64,000 bases of DNA from an uncultured Lachnospiraceae bacterium (GTDB lineage: Bacteria; Bacillota; Clostridia; Lachnospirales; Lachnospiraceae). This document shows positions 16,527 through 24,006 of this stretch, one piece after another (the stretch's first letter is position 1; every line of letters begins with the position of its first letter). The notes beneath the pieces are model-generated. The model did not search any database. It was not told the DNA's origin and saw nothing but the letters and a program-made list of their open reading frames with translations. The stretch lies in NCBI GenBank assembly GCA_910585715.1, contig CAJUEX010000001.1, positions 1-64,000 on the forward strand, in the 5' to 3' direction. Made by a program: the position numbers and the translations under genes.

Positions 16527-17373
16527 GTGTATTCCCTTTTGCCTCCTTAATCCGCTCTAAAATTTCATAAGGAATGACCAGACTCCCATAGCCCGTTGCC
16601 AAATCCAGTCCCGGCTTTGCGGCGCCGTGAAAATCCGAGCCTCCTGAAATCAGCAGGTCATATTTTTTTGCCAGCCTTTTCATCTGCCTTTCCTCTCCGG
16701 TGTTGTAAGTGCTGTAAACTGCCTCGATTCCCAAAAGCCCGGCTTCCTTTAGCTCTGCCACCAGTTGCTCCAGCCGTTTATCGCTCATGCCGTAAAGAAG
16801 CGGATGGGCCAGAACGGGAACTCCGCCTGCCCTTAAAATAAGCTTTACCGCCTGAACGGGCGTTACCTTTTCCCTTGGAAGAAAGCAGGGGGCATGGTCT
16901 CCAATATACTTGTCAAATGCCTCCCTCATATTGGAAACATAACCCTCTTCCCATAAAAATCTGGCATAATGAGCTCTTGTAAGCACTGCGCCCGGAAACC
17001 GTTCCTTAAGCCCCTCATAGCTGATATCCACCCCATGCTCGGTAAGCTTTTTGCACATTTTCTCATTCCGGATTTCCCTGGATTCCTGAAAATCCTTCAG
17101 ATACTTCCGGAATTCTTCCTTTTCATAATCAATATAAAGTCCCAGAATATGAATATCCTTTCCCTGATACTCTGTAGAGAACTCAATACCCGGCACCACT
17201 TCTATATCCCTGCCCTTTGCAGCTTCAAAAGCTTCTGCCAGCCCTTCCGTCGTGTCATGGTCTGTCAGGGCAAAGGCGGATAATCCTTTTTTCACCCCAT
17301 ACTCCACCAATTCACCTGGCGTATAGCTTCCATCCGATTTGGTGGAGTGGACATGTAAATCCACAATCTTCAT
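16516..17373 (-). CDS. PHP-domain phosphoesterase
   Basis: About 285 residues. The metal-binding motifs of the PHP fold are visible: DLHVHSTKSDGS, ALTDHDTTEG, EFSTEYQGKDIHILG, VLAHPLLYG and SGGSDFHG. Stand-alone proteins of this type act on nucleotides such as 3',5'-bisphosphates or on short oligonucleotides. The ATG at 17373 with AAGGA upstream is chosen; the frame to 17394 runs into repeat element B. It is co-transcribed with the Cof phosphatase. Confidence 0.9.
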   Translation of the reverse strand: MKIVDLHVHSTKSDGSYTPGELVEYGVKKGLSAFALTDHDTTEGLAEAFEAAKGRDIEVVPGIEFSTEYQGKDIHILGLYIDYEKEEFRKYLKDFQESREIRNEKMCKKLTEHGVDISYEGLKERFPGAVLTRAHYARFLWEEGYVSNMREAFDKYIGDHAPCFLPREKVTPVQAVKLILRAGGVPVLAHPLLYGMSDKRLEQLVAELKEAGLLGIEAVYSTYNTGEERQMKRLAKKYDLLISGGSDFHGAAKPGLDLATGYGSLVIPYEILERIKEAKGNTHEM

Positions 17374-17393
17374 TCCAATCCTTCCCTGTACCA

Positions 17394-17605
17394 TTCAGCC
17401 CTCAGCTTTCCCCCCAGAGGAATCGGAACCGGCTGCAGGATGGAAATGATTTCTAAAGCCTGCCCTTATAAAAACGCCAGCGCTTAGCGAGGTATTTTCG
17501 AGCTTGGCACTGCTGCGTTTTTATCAGAGCAAGAGCGTGGCAGCGTAGAAACATTTTCATCCTGCAGCCGGTTCCGATTCCTCTGGGGGAAAGCTGAGGG
17601 CTGAA
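17394..17605. repeat. Large hairpin repeat element, copy B
   Basis: Arms of about 55 bp, almost fully complementary, surround the same core as copies A and C (CCCTTATAAAAACGCCAG, CGAGCTTGGCACTGCTGCG). The mini-hairpin here is GCAAGAGC. Compared with copy A the arms show paired changes, for example CAGAACCGG/CCGGTTCTG in A against CGGAACCGG/CCGGTTCCG here. It lies 12 bp after the ykpA stop and just upstream of the PHP ribosome site. Confidence 0.9.
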
Positions 17606-17617
17606 CCATTCCTTTCC

Positions 17618-19255
17618 TTAATTTTCGTCCTCTTCTTTATTAGCTGTATAAACCGTCCTCTTTCTTGCCATTTCATCACTTTCCAAATACTCATCGTAAG
17701 AGGTAATCTTGTCAATCAAAGAGCCGTCCGGCAGAATTTCCATGATCCGGTTTGCCGTAGTCTGCACGAACTGATGGTCATGACATGCAAACAAAGCCAC
17801 GCCTTTGAATTTAATAAGTCCGTTATTCAGCGCCGTAATGGATTCCATATCCAAATGGTTGGTAGGCTCATCCAATACAAGACAATTCGCTCCGGATATC
17901 ATCATCTTGGACAACAGACAGCGAACCTTTTCCCCTCCGGACAATACCTTTACCTTTTTCACGCCGTCCTCACCTGCAAACAGCATACGTCCCAAAAAGC
18001 CCCGCACATAAGTAACATCCTTTACGGGAGAATAGCCGGTAAGCCAGTCCACAATGGTCAGGTCATTATCAAATTCCTCTGTGCTATCCTTGGGGAAATA
18101 AGCCTGGGAAGTAGTAACTCCCCACTTAAAGTTTCCTTCATCCGGCTCCAGCTCTCCCATAAGGATCTTAAACAGAGTAGTCTTGGCTAATTCGTTGCCC
18201 CCTACAAAGGCTATCTTGTCATCATGTCCCACAATAAAGGAAATATGGTCCAAAACCTTCTCTCCATTGATGGTTTTTGTAAGATTTTCCACGGAAAGAA
18301 CCTCGTTTCCGATTTCTCTTTCCGGTCTGAAGTCAATATAAGGGTATTTTCTGCTGGAAGGCTTGATTTCATCCAGCTCGATTTTTTCAAGCGCTTTCTT
18401 CCTTGAGGTAGCCTGCTTGGATTTGGAGGCATTGGCGGAGAAACGGGAGATAAATTCCTGTAATTCCTTGATTTTCTCCTCCTTCTTCTTATTGGCTTCC
18501 TTCATCTGCTTAATTAATAGCTGGCTGGACTCATACCAGAAATCATAGTTGCCTGTATATAACTGAATCTTGCCATAATCGATATCTGCCGTATGGGTGC
18601 ATACCTTATTTAAAAAGTAACGATCATGGGAAACAACAATTACCGTGTTTTCAAAGTTGATTAAAAACTCCTCCAGCCATGCAATGGCATTTAAATCCAG
18701 ATGGTTGGTAGGCTCGTCTAACAACAGGATATCCGGATTGCCAAATAAAGCCTTTGCCAAAAGAACCTTTACCTTTTCATTACCGTTTAAATCCTTCATA
18801 AGGGAATAGTGAATATCCGTATCGATACCGAGGCCGTTTAAGAGCATTGCCCCGTTAGACTCCGCTTCCCAGCCGTCCATTTCTGCAAATTCAGCCTCCA
18901 GCTCACTGGCACGGATGCCGTCTTCATCCGAGAAATCCTCCTTGGCATAGATGGCGTCCTTCTCCTTCATAATGGTATATAATCTTTCATTGCCCATAAT
19001 GACTACATCCATAACAGGGTATTCGTCATATTTGAAGTGATCCTGCTCCAAAAAGGAAAGGCGCTGTCCCGGCGTCATGGTAATATCGCCTTTGGTAGTG
19101 TCAAGCTGCCCGGAAAGTATTTTCAAAAAGGTGGATTTTCCGGCTCCGTTGGCGCCGATTAACCCATAACAGTTCCCTTCCGTGAATTTAATATTAACGT
19201 CCTCAAAAAGGGCTTTTTTTCCGATTCGTAAAGTTACATTGTTTGCACTAATCAT
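17618..19255 (-). CDS. ykpA: ABC-F ATPase, YkpA type
   Basis: 545 residues with two ABC domains and no membrane part, the ABC-F layout; these proteins act on the ribosome. The first Walker A is GANGAGKST, and signatures LNGNEKVKVLLAKALF and LSGGEKVRCLLSK with LLLDEPTNHLDL and LVLDEPTNHLDM are present. The second Walker A is degenerate (GGNELAKTT), which is also usual in the Bacillus YkpA group. The linker KEANKKKEEKIKELQEF is the P-site tRNA interaction motif region. A housekeeping translation factor is more likely than a resistance determinant. Confidence 0.93.
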   Translation of the reverse strand: MISANNVTLRIGKKALFEDVNIKFTEGNCYGLIGANGAGKSTFLKILSGQLDTTKGDITMTPGQRLSFLEQDHFKYDEYPVMDVVIMGNERLYTIMKEKDAIYAKEDFSDEDGIRASELEAEFAEMDGWEAESNGAMLLNGLGIDTDIHYSLMKDLNGNEKVKVLLAKALFGNPDILLLDEPTNHLDLNAIAWLEEFLINFENTVIVVSHDRYFLNKVCTHTADIDYGKIQLYTGNYDFWYESSQLLIKQMKEANKKKEEKIKELQEFISRFSANASKSKQATSRKKALEKIELDEIKPSSRKYPYIDFRPEREIGNEVLSVENLTKTINGEKVLDHISFIVGHDDKIAFVGGNELAKTTLFKILMGELEPDEGNFKWGVTTSQAYFPKDSTEEFDNDLTIVDWLTGYSPVKDVTYVRGFLGRMLFAGEDGVKKVKVLSGGEKVRCLLSKMMISGANCLVLDEPTNHLDMESITALNNGLIKFKGVALFACHDHQFVQTTANRIMEILPDGSLIDKITSYDEYLESDEMARKRTVYTANKEEDEN

Positions 19256-19358
19256 AATAGACTCCGTTTTTCTTTTTCGTTATGTTATTTTTTGCCACTT
19301 TTATTATTGTACAGAAAATCTGGAAAAATGCAAGAGGGGGATTGGACAGAAGATAATT

Positions 19359-19389
19359 CCTGTGGGGAGCTGCTGTCTGAACTGTTACC
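19359..19389. repeat. 31-bp copy of a hairpin-element arm
   Basis: This 31-bp stretch, starting CCTGTGGGGAGCTGC and ending CTGAACTGTTACC, is identical to 23205-23235, the arm beside the HAD gene. It sits between the DUF2809 gene end and the ykpA promoter region. No complementary partner was seen nearby, so it may be a half-element. Confidence 0.75.
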
Positions 19390-19420
19390 GAAAACAGAAT
19401 ACAGAGACAATTTAATTATA

Positions 19421-19813
19421 TTATTTTCCGGCTTTCAGCCATACAACTGTTTGAATAAGTATGCTTCCAATGCCATAGCAAAGAATATCCTTTATATCAA
19501 AGGTGGAACCCAGCAGAATTCTCATAAATCTGTTATCAGCCAGACCTAAGCGCTCTGCTATGTGAAACAACTGACAAATTTCCACTGCTGTTGCAAAAAT
19601 AAACAAAATAAGGGGAAGCCATGTATACTTTTCAGGAATAAAGATTCTGACAAAGAAATACATTACGAAAATCACCAATATATCACCCACATACGGGCGG
19701 ATAAAATTATCATGCACAAACAAAGCAATCAGGATTTCTATCGTTAAGAAAAACAGAAATCCCGATAAATATTTTATTCTTTTTAGAGAGATTAGTATTC
19801 TTTTTCTCATCAT
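19421..19813 (-). CDS. DUF2809 family membrane protein
   Basis: 130 residues with four membrane segments. Conserved-looking motifs are FIRPYVGDILVI, ATAVEICQLF and LLGSTFDIKDILCYGIG, which match the DUF2809 (YjgA-like) family of small integral membrane proteins. Its function is unknown. It is followed by the 31-bp repeat arm and the AT-rich restriction island lies upstream. Confidence 0.85.
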   Translation of the reverse strand: MMRKRILISLKRIKYLSGFLFFLTIEILIALFVHDNFIRPYVGDILVIFVMYFFVRIFIPEKYTWLPLILFIFATAVEICQLFHIAERLGLADNRFMRILLGSTFDIKDILCYGIGSILIQTVVWLKAGK

Positions 19814-19998
19814 ATCCCTTATGTATGCTGCCTGCTGTTTGAACTTTTACTTTTATGTTTTATCGGATACAAAATCTGAAAACATCAACTGCCGAAAGCC
19901 ATTATGCTCCTGCTACGTATACACACCAAAATCAATACATTAACATAAAAAGAAATAAATCTTTTATGATATATCATCTGCCTATACCGATATCCTTC

Positions 19999-21225
19999 TT
20001 AGATAACCCTGATAAAATTGCCGCTTTCATCTTTTTTACCTTCCAGCATATCTTTAATAGTCAAATCATAAGCATCTATTATGAAAAGATTATTCGGATA
20101 ATCTGAATATTGATGCATATCAAACATATCTAAATGAGTACGTATTAAAATCATATAAATACATTTTTTCGTTTTACTGGACTTACATAGCCTATTCACA
20201 GCTTCGTCTAAAGTCTCCTGTTCTTTTTGAATTTTAACCGAAACAGGTCTGCCCTCTATATATTCATCCAAAAAACCGTCTATACCGCTATTGCGCTGAA
20301 CAGGAGTCGCATTTATACTTTTCAATATGTTCACTTGCTTTTCTGATAAATTTCTATAAGCCATTTTTCCTTTTTTCAACAAATAGGATTCTGTTTTTAC
20401 CATAGCTTTCAATCGTGATTTAGCCAATTCTACTGCATTCTTTGATATATCGACACCTAAATACCTGCGATTTAACATTTTTGCAGCAACAAGAGTTGTT
20501 CCCGAACCCATAAATGGGTCAAAAACAATATCATTTTCATCTGTTACCAATTTTATAATTTGTTCAAGCAAAATGATTGGTTTCTGCGTAGGATACCCAA
20601 CCCGCTCCTTTGCCTTTGGATTTAAATATGGTATTTCCCAAACATCAGATAAAGGAACACCCTTTTTACTTTTACCAAAGACAACCTCTCCATTTTCATC
20701 ACATTTATATACCGATTTTCCTTTTTCATCTCTGACCCGTTCCTGTAATATCTGGTCAACATTTGTTGTTTCCGAATACTCTGTATATATCTTATTGAAT
20801 TTAAATTTCGGGGTTTTACTATAAAAAAAGATTATTTGATGATTATTCAAAAGTCCTTTTTTAGAATTTGACCATCGTTTATAATACCATACGATTTCGC
20901 TTTGAAAATTATTGACTCCAAATATCCGGTCCAGCAACACTTTTAAATAATGGGAGGCATTTCTATCACAATGTACAAAAATACTTCCTGTATCTTTCAG
21001 TATTCTTTTACACTGACGCAGGCGAATTTTCATATAATCCAAATACTCATCCATACATTTCCATTTATCCGAAAAACTATAGTCCTCTTCATTTTCATGA
21101 GAAGAGAGCTTTTGGATTTCCTGAGTATAGAATGGCGGGTCCAAATATATTACGTCCACTACTTCCTTATCCATATTTTTCATTGTATTTAACGAATCAT
21201 CTAGAATAATCCTATTTTCCAACAT
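19999..21225 (-). CDS. DNA methyltransferase of a type II RM system (beta class)
   Basis: 408 residues. Motif IV (YLDPPFYT) comes before motif I (FDPFMGSGTT), the order of beta-class N4-cytosine or N6-adenine methyltransferases; DPPF fits N6-adenine. VGYPTQKP and GSIFVHCDRNASHYLK are also present. A C-terminal region of about 120 residues (SGIDGFLDEYIEG, SVKIQKEQETLDEAV) looks like an added domain found in some related enzymes, possibly a degenerate nuclease fold. The stop of the nuclease gene is 4 bp upstream of this start. Its base composition is clearly more AT-rich than neighbouring genes, pointing to horizontal transfer. Confidence 0.88.
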   Translation of the reverse strand: MLENRIILDDSLNTMKNMDKEVVDVIYLDPPFYTQEIQKLSSHENEEDYSFSDKWKCMDEYLDYMKIRLRQCKRILKDTGSIFVHCDRNASHYLKVLLDRIFGVNNFQSEIVWYYKRWSNSKKGLLNNHQIIFFYSKTPKFKFNKIYTEYSETTNVDQILQERVRDEKGKSVYKCDENGEVVFGKSKKGVPLSDVWEIPYLNPKAKERVGYPTQKPIILLEQIIKLVTDENDIVFDPFMGSGTTLVAAKMLNRRYLGVDISKNAVELAKSRLKAMVKTESYLLKKGKMAYRNLSEKQVNILKSINATPVQRNSGIDGFLDEYIEGRPVSVKIQKEQETLDEAVNRLCKSSKTKKCIYMILIRTHLDMFDMHQYSDYPNNLFIIDAYDLTIKDMLEGKKDESGNFIRVI

Positions 21226-21229
21226 TTTA

Positions 21230-21841
21230 TCACTCTCTCAATCCTTCAAATAACCTTTTCAAGTCTATACCCGTTTTCTTTTTTAAATATTTCCATGCTT
21301 CTTCCCCTGAATAATATTCTCCTCCAATATCTTCATACATTCTTTTCAATCTGTCTTGTATTCGCATGGACTGTTCCCTATTTGGTTCAAAAAACATAAT
21401 TCTTATTGGCATGTATCCCGCTTTTTTAATAATTTGTACACGTTTATGTTCCTTTTTAATATGGTCTCCGTCTGTAGTGGCATCCTTCCATTTAATTTCA
21501 TATGCCCTGTTCCCTATCAGACAATCTATTTCTACAGTCTTAGGACTTTCATCAATGGTATTCGGAAGCCTTACTTTCATTTCCGCATCTGGATATGCCT
21601 CCTTCAAACATTTTATTGCCAATTCTTCTAATAATGAACCAGCATACTTATACAAAAATCTTCCTACATTTTGCTGAAAGTCTATTTGATATCCTTCTTT
21701 ATTCGTGAAACCCAATGCATTATAAATTAGATAATGTTCATTATTATCCTGTTGCATCTCCTTCTCTCGTTCTTTAATTTTTTTATGCAACTCATCCCTA
21801 TAATGAGAAATAATATTTAATATTTTTTCATCATTTGCCAT
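21230..21841 (-). CDS. ApaLI-like type II restriction endonuclease
   Basis: 203 residues. I recognise the ApaLI family from NNEHYLIYNALGFTN, GRFLYKYAGSLLEE and the centre TVEIDCLIGNRAYEIKWKDATTDGDH. The last holds the catalytic PD-(D/E)xK-type residues (Asp of EID, then ExK in EIKWK). ApaLI itself cuts GTGCAC, so that is the likely target. Several GTGCAC sites exist in this window (for example near 42233, 50924, 59497 and 61983), as expected if the methylase protects them. The ATG at 21841 has GGAGA upstream; the TTG at 21853 is less likely. Low GC like its methylase. Confidence 0.8.
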   Translation of the reverse strand: MANDEKILNIISHYRDELHKKIKEREKEMQQDNNEHYLIYNALGFTNKEGYQIDFQQNVGRFLYKYAGSLLEELAIKCLKEAYPDAEMKVRLPNTIDESPKTVEIDCLIGNRAYEIKWKDATTDGDHIKKEHKRVQIIKKAGYMPIRIMFFEPNREQSMRIQDRLKRMYEDIGGEYYSGEEAWKYLKKKTGIDLKRLFEGLRE

Positions 21842-21861
21842 ATTCTTCTCCAATACTCTTC

Positions 21862-22125
21862 TTATCCTTCCACAATCAAAAACCTTCCATCCCCCACCTG
21901 AAACACTTCTTCCGCCTCTAAAATATCCTTTTCCCCCATGCCTTCCAAATCCACGTCTTCTTCCTCAAAATACTCCCAGACCTCCTTCATGGAGCCTGCC
22001 ACCACCGCCATGCAGTCCTCTAAAAATTCCTCCGCTTCTTCTTCTGTTTCCGCAACTCTTTCCGGAAAAAGCTGCTGCTGCTTTTCTAAAAAACACTGTA
22101 ATACTTTTTCATCATATTCCTTCAT
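21862..22125 (-). CDS. Small acidic protein, function unknown
   Basis: 87 residues and very acidic (EETEEEAEEFLEDC and EEEDVDLEGMGEKD regions, with ETEEEAEEFLED read directly). AAGGAAG lies 7 nt before this ATG; a longer frame to 22191 would run into repeat element E. It has no membrane segment or known motif. It is 20 bp upstream of the nuclease gene and so may be transcribed into the restriction operon, but its base composition is closer to the host genes. Confidence 0.6.
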   Translation of the reverse strand: MKEYDEKVLQCFLEKQQQLFPERVAETEEEAEEFLEDCMAVVAGSMKEVWEYFEEEDVDLEGMGEKDILEAEEVFQVGDGRFLIVEG

Positions 22126-22156
22126 ATTGTTCTTCCTTTCTACTTCTTTCCTGCCG

Positions 22157-22363
22157 GATAATCGGGAAATGCCCTGCCGTTGCAATTTCACTGTGCAAGA
22201 CAGACAATATCACAAGCAGGGTATTTTGTGGCCGCCGGTACTTAGGTGCCGTACTTTGGCACCTTATGTACCGCTGCGAGCCACATATAGCGAAAGCGTG
22301 CCCTGCGGTGATTTGTCTGTCTTGCACAGTGAAATTACAGCGGCAGGGTATTTCCCGATTATC
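22157..22363. repeat. Hairpin repeat element E (GCGAAAGC type)
   Basis: Arms of about 51 bp (from GATAATCGGGAAAT to GCAAGACAGACAA) are complementary at all but three positions. Inside, stems ATCAC/GTGAT with GCAGGG/CCCTGC and TGTGGC/GCCACA lead to a hairpin of GGTAC-TTAGGTGCC and its complement. ATAGCGAAAGCGTGCC lies on the 3' side, as in element D. The element directly abuts the stop codon of the upstream HAD gene. Confidence 0.85.
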
Positions 22364-23163
22364 TACTTTTCCCAAAGGCTCTTCAAAACCTGATAAACTC
22401 CTTTTTCCTCATAGCTCCGGCAAATATGCTTTGCCTTTTCCTTCAGCTCCATAACCGCATTTTCCACGGCATAGCTTTCTCCTGCCGCCAGAATCAGGCC
22501 CATATCATTGTTATTGTCGCCAAATGCCATGGTTTCTTCCCGTCCTATGCCAAGCTTTTTCTGTACCGTCATAAGGGCATTTCCTTTGTCCACGGAAAAA
22601 TCCATAAAATCCACCCATTCTTCCCCTGCCATGCAGGTCTTGACCCGTTCCTTCCATTTTGGAATCAAAACCGCTTCTCCAATGGAACGAATGCCCCCTT
22701 TCCGGTAAATGGCAAGCTTGATGATATCTTCCTTTTCCCCTAAGATATCCTCCGTAAGCCTTACATCATTTCGATACTCCTCTGAAATCAGGTGGATAAA
22801 ATCCTTATCCTTTGATTCTATGAGGCAGCCCTTTGATGTGGAGGCAACCACATGGCAGCCCTCCTTGTAATAACCTCTAAGGTCCGTCATGATTTCTTCT
22901 ACATAGCCCCGGTCCATTTTTGTCATGGAAACGGTCTTTCCATTCATAATAATATGGGCGCCGTTTTCCGCAATATAAATAAGCTCCCTTTCCGCCCGGT
23001 CAAACATCCTGCGTATGCTGCCATATTGTCTGCCGCTTGCCACCGCAAAATAAATTCCCATATCCGTCAGCCTTTTTATGCCGTCAATATATTCCTCGTA
23101 CACTTCTCTGCTGGAATCCTTTACCAGGGTTCCATCCACATCTGTTGCAATCAGTCTAATCAT
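22363..23163 (-). CDS. Cof-type HAD phosphatase (YidA-like)
   Basis: 266 residues. Motif I is IATDVDGTLVKDSS, motif II VASGRQYGSI, a conserved Lys lies in DFSVDKGNAL, and motif IV is AFGDNNNDMGLI. The protein is cytoplasmic and probably hydrolyses a sugar or cofactor phosphate. It is one of four HAD phosphatases in the window. It is flanked by repeat element E at its 3' end and by the inverted-repeat arm at 23181 upstream. Confidence 0.92.
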   Translation of the reverse strand: MIRLIATDVDGTLVKDSSREVYEEYIDGIKRLTDMGIYFAVASGRQYGSIRRMFDRAERELIYIAENGAHIIMNGKTVSMTKMDRGYVEEIMTDLRGYYKEGCHVVASTSKGCLIESKDKDFIHLISEEYRNDVRLTEDILGEKEDIIKLAIYRKGGIRSIGEAVLIPKWKERVKTCMAGEEWVDFMDFSVDKGNALMTVQKKLGIGREETMAFGDNNNDMGLILAAGESYAVENAVMELKEKAKHICRSYEEKGVYQVLKSLWEK

Positions 23164-23180
23164 TTTTCCTCTTCTCCAAG

Positions 23181-23211
23181 TTCCGCCAAATGCCCGCCCT
23201 GCCGCCTGTGG
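23181..23211. repeat. Left inverted repeat flanking a HAD gene
   Basis: This 31-bp sequence, running from TTCCGCCAAATGCCCG to CCTGTGG, is the exact reverse complement of 23964-23994. It continues into the arm at 23205-23235 that is duplicated at 19359. The pair brackets the HAD gene 23235-23888. Confidence 0.85.
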
Positions 23212-23234
23212 GGAGCTGCTGTCTGAACTGTTAC

Positions 23235-23888
23235 CTATGAAATGTATTTCAAAAGCTCCATAGGCTTTTCAATAATAACATCTGCTTTGTTTTCCTCCAG
23301 TTCCTTCCGGTCCCGAAAACCCCAAAGCACACCAACGGTAAATACCCCTGCATTTTTTCCGGTTTGCATGTCGGTACAGGTATCGCCTATATAAATAACA
23401 TCCGCTTTGTTTATCCCCAGCGTATCGACTATATGGAAAACCCCTGCCGGGTCCGGCTTTCTTTTCCGCTCCGGAACCTGCCCTGCAAGCATATGAAAGC
23501 AGTCCTTGCCAAATATCTGTTCAATTACATCCACGGTCCGTTCATGAGGCTTGTTGGAATTTACTGCAAGAAGCATCCCTTTTTCCTTTAAAGCCTTTAA
23601 CAGCTCTAAAATCCCGTCATAAGGCTTTACTTTATACATACAGTGCTCCTTAAACACCTGCCTGTACCGTTCCATTGCCTTTTCATAATGGACAAGCTCC
23701 AGATCCCCGGAAGCCTTCAATGCCCGCTTTATCAATTCTTCCGCCCCATCCCCTACAAAGTAGCGGAAAGGCTCTAAGGGAAAGGGAGCATATCCAAACT
23801 CCCTGATTGTTAAATTAGTGCAGTATTGGATGGATGCCAGAGAATCCGTCAGCGTGCCGTCCAAGTCAAAAATAACCAGTTTCTTCAT
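23235..23888 (-). CDS. HAD phosphatase, phosphoglycolate-phosphatase type
   Basis: 217 residues. MKKLVIFDLDGTLTDSLAS is motif I (nucleophile Asp), AVNSNKPHER motif II, RKPDPAG motif III and YIGDTCTDMQTGKNAG motif IV, with an alpha-helical cap between. It probably clears phosphoglycolate or another small phosphoester. The frame to 23936 is longer, but MKKLVIFD at 23888 fits the family. The whole gene is enclosed by 31-bp perfect inverted repeats, which is unusual for a housekeeping gene. Confidence 0.9.
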   Translation of the reverse strand: MKKLVIFDLDGTLTDSLASIQYCTNLTIREFGYAPFPLEPFRYFVGDGAEELIKRALKASGDLELVHYEKAMERYRQVFKEHCMYKVKPYDGILELLKALKEKGMLLAVNSNKPHERTVDVIEQIFGKDCFHMLAGQVPERKRKPDPAGVFHIVDTLGINKADVIYIGDTCTDMQTGKNAGVFTVGVLWGFRDRKELEENKADVIIEKPMELLKYIS

Positions 23889-23963
23889 TTTTATGTTCAA
23901 CCCTTTTCTACCATTTCTTCTGCCAAGTCCCGCCACTCAGCAACAATTCAGCCAGCCGTTTCT

Positions 23964-23994
23964 CCACAGGCGGCAGGGCGGGCATTTGGCGGAA
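23964..23994. repeat. Right inverted repeat flanking a HAD gene
   Basis: Exact reverse complement of 23181-23211. Inward of it, AGCAACAATTCAGCCAGCC is a degraded match to the complement of the left inner arm (GGTAACAGTTCAGACAGC). The outer edge is 12 bp from the ppk1 stop codon. Confidence 0.85.
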
Positions 23995-24006
23995 CATGTT
24001 TTAACG

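Noticed and set aside
17618..19255. ABC-F protein considered as an antibiotic-resistance determinant
   Set aside because: Motifs match the housekeeping YkpA group, including its degenerate second Walker A, and there is no resistance context.
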